Made by a program: the position numbers and the translations under genes
Notes under the pieces: generated by a model
Databases searched by the model: none
Told to the model about the DNA's origin: nothing
What the model saw: only the letters and a program-made list of their open reading frames with translations
Origin: Psychroflexus tropicus DSM 15496
Lineage (GTDB): Bacteria; Bacteroidota; Bacteroidia; Flavobacteriales; Flavobacteriaceae
Direction: 5' to 3'
NCBI RefSeq assembly: GCF_000378765.1
Contig: NZ_KB905342.1
Coordinates: 372,001-436,000 of the forward strand
DNA length: 64,000 bases
Part shown: piece by piece, positions 7,848-16,593 of the stretch
How positions within the stretch are numbered: the stretch's first letter is position 1
Layout: every line of letters begins with the position of its first letter

Positions 7848-9011
7848 ATGGGATGTAGCAGTTGCTCAACCGGCAAAGACGGGCAGCCTAAAGGCTGTAA
7901 AAATAACGGCACGTGTGGAACAGATGGGTGTAATAAACTCACCGTATTTGATTGGTTATCGGATGTAGAACTTCCAGGAGGACAAAGTGCTTTTGACTGC
8001 GTAGAAGTGCGTTTTAAGAATAGTCGTAAAGAATTTTTCAGAAATACAGAGAATTTAACCCTCTCCATTGGAGATATTGTAGCAACGGAGTCTTCTCCAG
8101 GTCATGATATTGGTATCGTCACCTTAACCGGTGAATTGGTAAGAGTACAGATGAAGAAAAAGAAGACCGATCCACACTCCAAAGATATTCCTAAGATATA
8201 TCGAAAAGCCTCACAAAAAGACATCGATGTTTGGCAGACTGCCAGAGAGCGTGAAGACAATATGAAAGTAAAAGCACGGCAAATCGCTATCCGCTTAAAT
8301 CTTAAAATGAAAATTAGCGATATCGAGTTTCAGGGCGATGGATCTAAGGCTGTCTTTTATTATACGGCAGAAGAACGTGTTGACTTTAGACAACTAATAA
8401 AAGAATTCGCTTATGAATTCAAAACCAGGATCGAAATGCGTCAGATTGGCTTTAGACAGGAAGCCGCCAGACTCGGAGGTATTGGTTCCTGTGGTCGTGA
8501 GCTATGTTGTTCTACCTGGCTCACTGACTTTAGAACCGTAAAAACCTCTGCAGCAAGATATCAACAATTATCGTTGAACCCCTTGAAGTTAGCTGGGCAA
8601 TGTGGAAAATTGAAATGCTGCCTCAATTACGAGCTGGACACTTATCTGGAGGCCTTAAAAGACTTCCCAAGACAAGACAAAAAGCTGATAACTCAGAAAG
8701 GAGAAGCTGTTTGCCAGAAAATAGATATTTTTAAAGGTAAGTTATGGTATGCTTATGAAAAAGAATACAATAATTGGATTGAACTGGATACCGATGCTGT
8801 AAAAGTAATTTTAAAGGCTCAAAGAGAGAAGAACCCAGTGGCCAGTCTAGAAGAATTCACCTCGGAGACGGTACCTGAGAAAACTGAATTTTCTAACGAT
8901 TTTGGTCAGGATAGTTTAACCCGTTTTGATAAGCCAAAACGTAAGAAGCATAAAAACAAAAGGAAGTTTAATAAGAACAAGAGGTCCAAAAAGAACAATG
9001 CAAAATCTTAA
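7848..9011 (+). CDS. PSP1/RicT (YaaT) family protein
   Basis: 387 residues. The PSP1 C-terminal domain of RicT-like proteins is recognisable: KVKARQIAIRLNLKMKISDIEFQGDGSKAVFYYTA, ending in the Cys motifs GSCGRELCCSTWL and GQCGKLKCCLNYE. In Bacillus, RicT acts with RicA and RicF as an Fe-S-binding partner of RNase Y; the function in Bacteroidetes is not established. The first 30 residues add seven cysteines, suggesting extra metal or cluster binding. The C-terminus is a long basic Lys/Arg tail suited to nucleic-acid contact. Its last 14 bases overlap the start of gldH. Confidence 0.9.
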   Translation: MGCSSCSTGKDGQPKGCKNNGTCGTDGCNKLTVFDWLSDVELPGGQSAFDCVEVRFKNSRKEFFRNTENLTLSIGDIVATESSPGHDIGIVTLTGELVRVQMKKKKTDPHSKDIPKIYRKASQKDIDVWQTAREREDNMKVKARQIAIRLNLKMKISDIEFQGDGSKAVFYYTAEERVDFRQLIKEFAYEFKTRIEMRQIGFRQEAARLGGIGSCGRELCCSTWLTDFRTVKTSAARYQQLSLNPLKLAGQCGKLKCCLNYELDTYLEALKDFPRQDKKLITQKGEAVCQKIDIFKGKLWYAYEKEYNNWIELDTDAVKVILKAQREKNPVASLEEFTSETVPEKTEFSNDFGQDSLTRFDKPKRKKHKNKRKFNKNKRSKKNNAKS

Positions 9012-9495
9012 GATAGCTATATTCTTAATCTCATCTTTCTGTGTTTTAGGTTGCCAGGACAACGTGGTGTTTACTGAATTTGAGGCGTTACCTCAAGGCT
9101 GGAGTAAAACAGATACATTAGTGTTTAATTTTGAAGCTCCGGATACGATAAGGCCTTTTAATTTGTTTTTTAATACGCGATTAAATCAAGACTACGAGTT
9201 CAATAACCTCTATCTCATTTCAACTATTCATTTTCCTAATGGAAAGCAGATTGGAGATACGCTTGAATATGAAATGGCCTTTCCTGATGGAGAATTGATG
9301 GGAAGTGGATTTGGTAGTGTAAAAGAAAGCAAACTCTGGTATAAATCTAATGTGGTTTTTAAGGAACAGGGAGAATATAAAATTGAAGTGAAACAGGCCA
9401 TGCGAAAATTTGGTGAGATTAAAGCTTTAGACACTTTAGGTGGCTTAATGGATTTTGGCATACAATTGGAGACGGTAGAGTCGTCTAAACCATAG
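8998..9495 (+). CDS. gldH: Gliding motility lipoprotein GldH
   Basis: 165-residue lipoprotein required for flavobacterial gliding in the species studied. The ATG at 8998 overlaps the end of the ricT-like gene and gives a proper signal peptide with lipobox (VLGC, Cys18 counted from this start), followed by QDNVVFTEFEALPQGWSKTD, a start typical of GldH. An upstream extension to 8926 would put 24 basic residues before the signal and is rejected. The ricT-gldH-PBP1a order is familiar from flavobacterial genomes. Its exact biochemical role is not known. Confidence 0.93.
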   Translation: MQNLKIAIFLISSFCVLGCQDNVVFTEFEALPQGWSKTDTLVFNFEAPDTIRPFNLFFNTRLNQDYEFNNLYLISTIHFPNGKQIGDTLEYEMAFPDGELMGSGFGSVKESKLWYKSNVVFKEQGEYKIEVKQAMRKFGEIKALDTLGGLMDFGIQLETVESSKP

Positions 9496-9511
9496 ACTTT
9501 TTTAAAAAATT

Positions 9512-11824
9512 ATGAGTAAAACAGAATCATCAAAAAAAAGCTACAAGAAATACATTCTTGGCTTTTGGATCTTATTTTTAGCTGGAATTATAGCTGTAGT
9601 ATTCACTTTCCTTCTCGCCAGCTGGGGAGCTTTAGGAACAATGCCAACGTTTGAGGAACTAGAAAACCCTGAGACCAACCTCGCCACCGAAGTCATTTCT
9701 GCAGACGGAAAAACCCTTGGTAAATACTTTAAAGAAAACAGAACGCCAGTCAATTATGAAGATCTTCCCGATCATTTGATCAACGCTTTAGTCTCCACGG
9801 AAGACGAACGTTTTTACAGCCACTCGGGTATAGACGCTAGAGGAACCTTAAGGGCTGCTGTATTTCTTGGGCAACGCGGTGGTGCCAGTACCATTACACA
9901 GCAGCTATCAAAATTATTGTTTACTGATCCTAACAAGAGAGGGACGTTCAATCGTATCATACAGAAGGTAAAAGAATGGGTGATCGCTGTAAGGCTTGAG
10001 GAACAGTACGCCAAAAATGAAATTATCACCATGTACCTCAACAAGTTCGATTTTCTTTATCAGGCTGTAGGAATTCGTTCAGCTGCCAGAATCTATTTTT
10101 CTAAGGAACCTAATGAACTGACGATTGAAGAATCTGCTACGCTTGTAGCCATGTTAAAAAACCCTATTCTTTATAATCCAGAAAAAGAACAATTTAAAGC
10201 CAATTCTCTACAAAGAAGAAATCAGGTGTTGAAACAAATGGAGAAAAATGGATTTTTGACCACTAAAGTTAAAGATTCACTTCAGAATTTACCCCTAACC
10301 ACTTACTTTTCTCCAGAAGAACATGATGACGGCATAGCCACCTATTTTAGGGCTTATGTCCAGGAATTTATGAAAGACTGGATTGAAGACAACCCAAAAC
10401 CTGATGGGAGCTCTTACAGCATGTACAGCGATGGTCTTAAAATCTATACGACGGTAGACTCCAAAATGCAAACCTATGCGGAGACTGCAGTAGAAAAGCA
10501 CCTAAGAAATCTTCAAAAAGAATTTGATGCTCAGAACATCGGAAATAAAACGGCTCCTTTTAGAGGAATTACGGCTTCAGAAATAGAAAAGATCATTCAA
10601 AGAGGCATCAAAAACTCAGACCGTTACAGAAAAATGACTCGCCAGGGCATAGATGAAGATTCCATCATGGCTAGCTTCAACAGAAAACGCGAAATGCGTT
10701 TATTCTCCTGGGATGGGCCAATTGACACCTTGATGACGCCTCGAGACTCAATTCGTTATTACAAATCCTTTTTAAATACCGGGATGATGTCCATGACGCC
10801 TCAAACCGGAGAAGTGAAAGCCTGGGTAGGTGGTGTGAATTACAAGTTTTTTAAATATGAACACGTGAAACAAGCCAGAAGGCAGGTAGGGTCTACGTTT
10901 AAACCTTTTGTCTATGCGACAGCAATCGATCAGTTGCATTACTCACCATGTTATGAATTACCAAATAATCCCTTCACCATACCAAAAGGAAAGCACGGCG
11001 TCACCGAAGATTGGACTCCTGCCAACAGTGGTGATGAATACGGAGGATTAGTGTCCTTGAAAAAGGCTCTGGCAAAATCCATAAATACCATTACCGCGAG
11101 AGTGATCGACAAAACAGGTCCAGAAAGCGTGATTAGCCTGGCCGATAAACTTGGGGTAGACACGTCCAATATTCTTCCTGTAGCGGCTATCGCTTTGGGA
11201 ACTCCAGACATAAGCGTTTACGAAATGGTTTCGGCTTACAGTACGTTTGCCAACAAAGGCGTTTACGTAAAACCATATACCATTCAACGTATTGAAGATA
11301 AAAACGGCACTATTCTTTATCAGCACACCCCAGAAAGCCGGGATGTCTTAAGTGAAGAATCCGCCTATGTTACCATCAATTTACTGGAAGGGGTAACCAA
11401 GTTTGGTTCTGGTGTACGTTTAAGAACTAATAGCGATTACATAAAAAATAGAGAGGATTACAAAAAAGCGGTAACGGGTTATCCTTATGCGTTTGATAAT
11501 GCTATTGCTGGAAAGACGGGAACGACTCAAAATCAAAGTGATGGCTGGTTCATCGGGATGGTACCTAACCTGGCTACTGGAGTTTGGGTTGGTGGTGAAG
11601 ACCGAAGTGTTAGATTCCCAACGATCACTTACGGACAAGGAGCAACCTTAGCCTTACCGATCTGGGGGATGTATATGAAAGACGTTTATGCAGACGAAAG
11701 CCTGGATATTTCGAAAGATGAATTTGAAAAACCAGATAATCTAAGTATTCAAATCGATTGTGATGAAAATGATGAAGAAGAAACTGAAGAAGAAGCTGTC
11801 CCTGAGTTTGAAATCGATTTTTAA
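9512..11824 (+). CDS. Class A penicillin-binding protein (PBP1a-type)
   Basis: Bifunctional peptidoglycan glycosyltransferase/transpeptidase, 770 residues. One N-terminal membrane anchor (residues about 14-37). The glycosyltransferase domain has STEDERFYSHSG (catalytic Glu97) and GGASTITQQLSKLL. The transpeptidase domain has Ser461-x-x-Lys464 (GSTFKPF), Ser523-Ile-Asn525 and Lys668-Thr-Gly. It ends with an acidic Glu-rich tail (residues about 750-770). It follows gldH by 16 bases in the same operon. Its stop codon interlocks with that of convergent queD. Confidence 0.96.
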   Translation: MSKTESSKKSYKKYILGFWILFLAGIIAVVFTFLLASWGALGTMPTFEELENPETNLATEVISADGKTLGKYFKENRTPVNYEDLPDHLINALVSTEDERFYSHSGIDARGTLRAAVFLGQRGGASTITQQLSKLLFTDPNKRGTFNRIIQKVKEWVIAVRLEEQYAKNEIITMYLNKFDFLYQAVGIRSAARIYFSKEPNELTIEESATLVAMLKNPILYNPEKEQFKANSLQRRNQVLKQMEKNGFLTTKVKDSLQNLPLTTYFSPEEHDDGIATYFRAYVQEFMKDWIEDNPKPDGSSYSMYSDGLKIYTTVDSKMQTYAETAVEKHLRNLQKEFDAQNIGNKTAPFRGITASEIEKIIQRGIKNSDRYRKMTRQGIDEDSIMASFNRKREMRLFSWDGPIDTLMTPRDSIRYYKSFLNTGMMSMTPQTGEVKAWVGGVNYKFFKYEHVKQARRQVGSTFKPFVYATAIDQLHYSPCYELPNNPFTIPKGKHGVTEDWTPANSGDEYGGLVSLKKALAKSINTITARVIDKTGPESVISLADKLGVDTSNILPVAAIALGTPDISVYEMVSAYSTFANKGVYVKPYTIQRIEDKNGTILYQHTPESRDVLSEESAYVTINLLEGVTKFGSGVRLRTNSDYIKNREDYKKAVTGYPYAFDNAIAGKTGTTQNQSDGWFIGMVPNLATGVWVGGEDRSVRFPTITYGQGATLALPIWGMYMKDVYADESLDISKDEFEKPDNLSIQIDCDENDEEETEEEAVPEFEIDF

Positions 11825-12273
11825 GAATTATCGCTAGCAAACCATTCAGCAAAAGCCGTTTCGGTTTCTCTAAGTTTAAGAGAGTGTAATTTAAGGCTGG
11901 AATCCAGGCGTTTTGAAATTCGCTGAGCAAAATCAGCTACCATATTCTCACTTGTTGGCTGGTAATCGACCAACACTACATCATGACCAGAAGCCATAAG
12001 GTCTTTTGCTAAACTTAAGTGAGGGGTTTCTTTATTGAGCAAAATAGCGTGGTCCATGGTATCCACCACTTCAGATTTTACAATTTTCTTAAGATCACCA
12101 AAGTCGATGACCATTCCACATTTGACGTTGTTCATATCAGTAATCGGCTCCCCGATGACTGTCACATCCAACTTGTAACTATGCCCGTGAATATTCTTGC
12201 ATTTCCCATCGTATCCATAGAGAGCATGGGCAGTTTCAAAAGTAAATTGTTTGGTAATTCTAATTTTTGCCAT
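11821..12273 (-). CDS. queD: 6-carboxytetrahydropterin synthase QueD
   Basis: Second step of queuosine/7-deazaguanine synthesis: converts dihydroneopterin triphosphate to 6-carboxy-tetrahydropterin. 150 residues with the zinc ligands His16 (ETAHALYG), His29 and His31 (NIHGHSY), and catalytic Cys25 (GKCKN). The C-terminal RETETAFAEW motif carries the pterin-anchoring Glu. The related PTPS (6-pyruvoyl) activity cannot be excluded by sequence, but QueD is the usual role in this phylum. Its 3' end overlaps the PBP gene by 4 bases. Confidence 0.93.
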   Translation of the reverse strand: MAKIRITKQFTFETAHALYGYDGKCKNIHGHSYKLDVTVIGEPITDMNNVKCGMVIDFGDLKKIVKSEVVDTMDHAILLNKETPHLSLAKDLMASGHDVVLVDYQPTSENMVADFAQRISKRLDSSLKLHSLKLRETETAFAEWFASDNS

Positions 12274-12469
12274 GGCTTCAAATCTTGGGGCAAAGATACT
12301 GGATTTGAAAAATTAAAGCGAGCAGCAAGACTGCTCTTTTATATCGGACATGATTTATTTATCATTTTTTTGAATATGACTGGTCTAAAAATCAAACATA
12401 ATTGTCTTTATAACCAGGCCCAACCTATTGAAATATCACCTAAATTTGAAGGCTAAATCTTTCTAAAAT

Positions 12470-13111
12470 ATGGATACATCATTGCTAACAGAAGCGATTC
12501 CCTTTGAGGAAAATCTTCAATTCGAATCGATTATTTCAGACCTTTTGAAGCAGAAGTATTCGATTTGCGATACTTTTTTTGAAGATCAATTAGTCCATCA
12601 GCTCAGAGAGAAGCTGATATTAATGTATCATCAAAGCGATCTCAAAAAAGCAGCTATCGGGAATAAAGTGAATGAGTCTATTGAAAAAAGCATTCGAGGA
12701 GACTACATTCAATGGATAGATGAACAAGGCGCCGACTCGGTAGAAAAAGCTTTTTTTGAGCGGATAAATGCTTTAAAAAACTATCTGAATAAAACCTGTT
12801 TTATGGGGCTGCTTCACAAAGAGTTTCATTATGCAGTATACCCAAAAGGGACGTTCTACAAGCGACATATCGATACGTTCCAGAATGACGACAGGCGTAA
12901 ACTGTCTATGGTTTGCTATCTCAATGATGAATCCTGGAGTCCAAGCAATGGTGGTGATTTGGTACTTTACCCTGAAGGCCTGGAACAAATTCACATTCAT
13001 CCTTTACCAGGTAGAGTAGTCATTTTTGAAAGTCAGATTCTGGAACACGAGGTGAAAAAAGTAATCAATGATGAACGACTAAGTATTACAGGTTGGTTAA
13101 AAACAAGATAA
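12470..13111 (+). CDS. 2-oxoglutarate/Fe(II)-dependent oxygenase (prolyl-4-hydroxylase-like)
   Basis: 213 residues. The double-stranded beta-helix core has the iron triad His133/Asp135 (KRHIDTF) and His193 (EHEV), plus Arg203 (DERLSITGW) for 2-oxoglutarate. This matches the prolyl-hydroxylase-like 2OG-Fe(II) superfamily, which hydroxylates proteins or small molecules. The substrate is unknown. The N-terminal 100 residues are helical and less conserved. Leads a possible two-gene unit with the large membrane protein 50 bases downstream. Confidence 0.88.
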   Translation: MDTSLLTEAIPFEENLQFESIISDLLKQKYSICDTFFEDQLVHQLREKLILMYHQSDLKKAAIGNKVNESIEKSIRGDYIQWIDEQGADSVEKAFFERINALKNYLNKTCFMGLLHKEFHYAVYPKGTFYKRHIDTFQNDDRRKLSMVCYLNDESWSPSNGGDLVLYPEGLEQIHIHPLPGRVVIFESQILEHEVKKVINDERLSITGWLKTR

Positions 13112-13161
13112 ATTGAGTTCAATAAAGTAAAAAGACTCTAATTTTGAGATTTTATGAGCAT

Positions 13162-15210
13162 ATGGCTAAGCAACAACAGGATTTATACGCATTTTTCAAA
13201 ACCTATTTTAAGGATAAGTCCTGGAAGAATGTTTCGGCACAGGTAGACCTGCTGATCAAACTGGTAGACCTACTCAGACCAGAATCTATAGAGGAGAAAA
13301 AACCTGTTACTCTAAATCCTCTCATTTATCTTTTAAAGGACAATAACGAGTATCGATCTCAATTAGCAGATTACCTCAACACCTTGCTTAAAGGAAAGGT
13401 TTTCCATTCATTAATTTCTGATGCAGGCATCCCAGAAGAGTCGGATTTTTTCTTCGAGATAAAAGAGAAATTATTTGCTAAATTTCTTCCTAAACAACCA
13501 GAGGAGTGCGATCTGGAATTTATACTCAATCAGGTATTTTATAAGACCGACGATACGGAGTGGATAGAAAAAATTGATCCGGGTGAATTTAGGATTTTAT
13601 TCACCTTGCTTGAGTTCAAGCCCATAAATACCTCTGTTGAAGTAGAATCACCCTTGTCTGAAGTTCTGTTTGCTTTCGAAATCATGACCCTAAGAATATG
13701 TGGCAATGCTTTGGAGACTAAAGTGATGAAAATGGTTCCGGAATACAACAACCTGGATAGTCCATTTGTCGCCTTTCAAAATGACCTGAGTCTGATAGAA
13801 AAACGAATTTTAAATGATGAATCCCATTGTATTTCACCAGATGATGAAGATTTCAAACAGCTTTTTGTCTTGCTTCAACAGTGTAAAGACTATGTAAATC
13901 AGGCTTATAAAAACAGTAAAAAGTACGGTATTTCTTTAAGAGTAAATCAAGATCTATTACGCATTAAAAGACAACTTTTACGGATGGAAGTGACGCTGCC
14001 GTTCCTTTCAGCAGAAGATGATGACGATTTAAGAGAGAACACCATCAACTTAGGAAAGAGGCTTATCAAACATCATTGTTATAAAAACAATTTGAGTAAA
14101 TTTTTCGACGAAGGCACACGCGTTTTATCCTACGAAATCACAGAGCAAACGGCCAAAACCGGTGAGCATTACATCACCAAAACCAGAAAAGGCTATTTCA
14201 GAATGCTTTTAACCTCTATTGGTGGAGGATTAATTGTAGGCTTGATGTGTGTCTCTAAAATTTTACTCTATAAGCTTGAACTCAGCAGTTTTGGCGAAGC
14301 GTTTTTATATAGTATGAATTATTCTATCGGGTTTATGATACTTTATCTTTTAGGGTTTACCTTAGCCACCAAACAACCGGCTATGACAGCTTCTACCCTG
14401 ATTTCTGCTGTTGAAACCGGGATGAAAACCAAAGGCTCCAGGCGAATTAAACATAAAGCCTTTGCAAAACTCTTCTCTGAAGTTTTCCGCTCTCAATTTG
14501 TAGCTTTCATAGGAAACATTATTATGGCCTTTCCGGTGGCCATGCTTGTGGTTTACTTGGTAGATCTCAACATAGATTATAATATCGCTGAAGCAAAATG
14601 GGAGAAATTGATCAAAAAACTGAATCCCATTGGTTCATTAGCAATTCTTCATGCAGGTATAGCAGGTATCTATCTGTTTCTTGCCGGAATTATTGCCGGG
14701 GGCATAGCCAACCGAAACAAATTCAATGATGTGTATAGCCGTATCGGCCAGCATCCCTATCTCAAGCGAAATTTTGGTAAAAAATTTGCGGTTAAACTCG
14801 CTAAATTCATCGAGAATAAATGGGCAGGACTTATGTCCAATTTTTGGTTTGGAGTGTTTATGGGCAGTACCGCTTCCGTGGGTGTTTTTTTAGGGTTGAA
14901 TTTAGACATTCGTCACATTGCCTTTTCAGCTGGAAATTTCGCTCTGGGAATGTATGGCTCTGAGTTTACGCTCACTTCTGAAATGATTATCTGGTCACTG
15001 GCAGGTATTTTCTTTATAGGGATGATGAACTTCTGGGTCAGTTTTGGGCTTTCTATGCTGGTGGCCTTTCGGTCCAGAAGAATTCCTTTATCAGAATTTA
15101 AAGCTATTGTTCTTTCAGTTCTGAATTATTTAACTAACAGACCTATTGTCTTTTTTTGGCCGCCCAAAGAACAGGCAACAGAAAACGTAGAGACCGATCA
15201 AAATCATTAA
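13162..15210 (+). CDS. Large membrane protein of the Gcr/'site-specific recombinase' family (PF10136 type)
   Basis: 682 residues from the ATG at 13162; a TTG six codons upstream adds nothing recognisable. The N-terminal 340 residues are soluble and mostly helical; the remaining half has about six or seven membrane spans (for example LTSIGGGLIVGLMCVSKILL, FVAFIGNIIMAFPVAMLVVY, WSLAGIFFIGMMNFWVSFGL). It resembles the family labelled 'site-specific recombinase', a name with no enzymatic support: there is no Tyr or Ser recombinase core here. I regard the function as unknown, likely an inner-membrane protein. Its stop interlocks with that of serA. Confidence 0.75.
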   Translation: MAKQQQDLYAFFKTYFKDKSWKNVSAQVDLLIKLVDLLRPESIEEKKPVTLNPLIYLLKDNNEYRSQLADYLNTLLKGKVFHSLISDAGIPEESDFFFEIKEKLFAKFLPKQPEECDLEFILNQVFYKTDDTEWIEKIDPGEFRILFTLLEFKPINTSVEVESPLSEVLFAFEIMTLRICGNALETKVMKMVPEYNNLDSPFVAFQNDLSLIEKRILNDESHCISPDDEDFKQLFVLLQQCKDYVNQAYKNSKKYGISLRVNQDLLRIKRQLLRMEVTLPFLSAEDDDDLRENTINLGKRLIKHHCYKNNLSKFFDEGTRVLSYEITEQTAKTGEHYITKTRKGYFRMLLTSIGGGLIVGLMCVSKILLYKLELSSFGEAFLYSMNYSIGFMILYLLGFTLATKQPAMTASTLISAVETGMKTKGSRRIKHKAFAKLFSEVFRSQFVAFIGNIIMAFPVAMLVVYLVDLNIDYNIAEAKWEKLIKKLNPIGSLAILHAGIAGIYLFLAGIIAGGIANRNKFNDVYSRIGQHPYLKRNFGKKFAVKLAKFIENKWAGLMSNFWFGVFMGSTASVGVFLGLNLDIRHIAFSAGNFALGMYGSEFTLTSEMIIWSLAGIFFIGMMNFWVSFGLSMLVAFRSRRIPLSEFKAIVLSVLNYLTNRPIVFFWPPKEQATENVETDQNH

Positions 15211-16442
15211 TAAAGTATCCTTACTTTAATGGTGTGATCAATACGTTTTAGCTCTTTCAAAGTGTACAGAGAGTCGTTTTTTGCAATATCTAATACAACA
15301 TAACCCACATCAAAATTAGTACTTAAATACTGGCCAAGTATATTCACATTTAGTTTTGAGATTTTGGAATTGATTTCAGAAAGCACTCCAGATACATTTT
15401 TGTGAATATGTAAAATTCGATGTGTGTCTTCCATTTTTGGAAGCGATAACTCAGGTATAGAATGGCTGCCAATGCTGGTACCACTTTCGATATACTTTAT
15501 CAATTTTGAAGACACATCCAGACCAATATTCCACTGGGCTTCTTCGGTTGAGCCTCCGATATGAGGAGTCAATATCACATTAGAAACATTCTGTAGTGAA
15601 GAGCTGAATTTCTCCTCCTTATTTTTTGGTTCTTCTGGAAAAACATCAACAGCAGCACCGCTAATTCTCTTTTCCTCCAAAGCAATTTTTAAAGCATCTA
15701 TATCAACGACATCTCCACGGCTCATGTTAATTAACAACTGCCCTTTGGTGAACCATGATAACACCTTTTTATCCAATAAGTTTTGAGTTCCTGAATTCCC
15801 AGGAACATGTAGTGTTAGGATGTCGCTTTCTTCAATTAAAGTCTTCAGACTATCTACTTTCTCTGCGTTGCCTAAAGGTAATTTATTATCTACATCGTAA
15901 TAAGATACTTTAAGTCCCATGGCCTCAGCCAAGATCGAAACCTGAGATCCTATGTGGCCGTAGCCAATCACCCCAAGTCGTTTCCCTCTGATCTCATGAG
16001 AATTTACAGAACTTTTATCCCATTCTCCCGCATGAGCTGCTTTATCTTTATCTGGAATTCTTCGTATCAACATGATAGCAGTAGCAATAACCAGCTCCGC
16101 TACAGAACGCGTATTGCTGAAAGGAGCATTAAAGACACAAACGCCTGCTTTGTTTGCCGCATCCAAATCCACCTGATTGGTGCCAATACAAAAGCAACCA
16201 ATAGCTACTAGCTTCTTAGCCTTTTTAATCACCGCTTCGGTCATTTGGGTTTTAGACCGTATACAAACCACTTTAGCATCTTTCAACACCTCATCCAATT
16301 CCTCTCCAGACAGTGCTCCAGCATGTTGCTCGATGTGGGTATAACCCATTTTTTTGAAGGTATCTACTGCCGAAACGCTAATGCTTTCGAGCAGTACAAT
16401 TTTTATTTTATCTTTAGGGAAAGAGGTTTTAAGAGGAGCCAT
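15207..16442 (-). CDS. serA: D-3-phosphoglycerate dehydrogenase
   Basis: First committed step of serine synthesis, 3-phosphoglycerate to 3-phosphohydroxypyruvate. 411 residues, the length of the E. coli-type enzyme. Substrate-binding domain split around the NAD fold (GVIGYGHIGSQVSILAEAMG, residues about 157-176), catalytic Arg in INMSRGDVVD, the Glu in VDVFPEEP, and the His in LTPHIGGSTEEAQ. A C-terminal ACT domain (residues about 338-411) is the site of serine feedback in the E. coli enzyme, so end-product inhibition is expected. Transcribed alone. Confidence 0.96.
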   Translation of the reverse strand: MAPLKTSFPKDKIKIVLLESISVSAVDTFKKMGYTHIEQHAGALSGEELDEVLKDAKVVCIRSKTQMTEAVIKKAKKLVAIGCFCIGTNQVDLDAANKAGVCVFNAPFSNTRSVAELVIATAIMLIRRIPDKDKAAHAGEWDKSSVNSHEIRGKRLGVIGYGHIGSQVSILAEAMGLKVSYYDVDNKLPLGNAEKVDSLKTLIEESDILTLHVPGNSGTQNLLDKKVLSWFTKGQLLINMSRGDVVDIDALKIALEEKRISGAAVDVFPEEPKNKEEKFSSSLQNVSNVILTPHIGGSTEEAQWNIGLDVSSKLIKYIESGTSIGSHSIPELSLPKMEDTHRILHIHKNVSGVLSEINSKISKLNVNILGQYLSTNFDVGYVVLDIAKNDSLYTLKELKRIDHTIKVRILY

Positions 16443-16593
16443 AATTCTTAGTATAAGCCATTAGAAGCCTCTAAAGTATTAAATTAGATGAAAGCAATTT
16501 GAATAATTGAAATGTTTTTATCCACAAAAACTCAATACTATATTACGCAATCGATACAGTAATCCTCTCTTTATTTTTAGCAAGTTGATTATT

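Noticed and set aside
8926-8997. Longer GldH from 8926
   Set aside because: It would place 24 basic residues before the signal peptide, in another frame of the ricT-like gene.
13162-15210. A site-specific recombinase
   Set aside because: The family carries that label, but the protein has several membrane spans and no Tyr or Ser recombinase catalytic motif; described only as a membrane protein.
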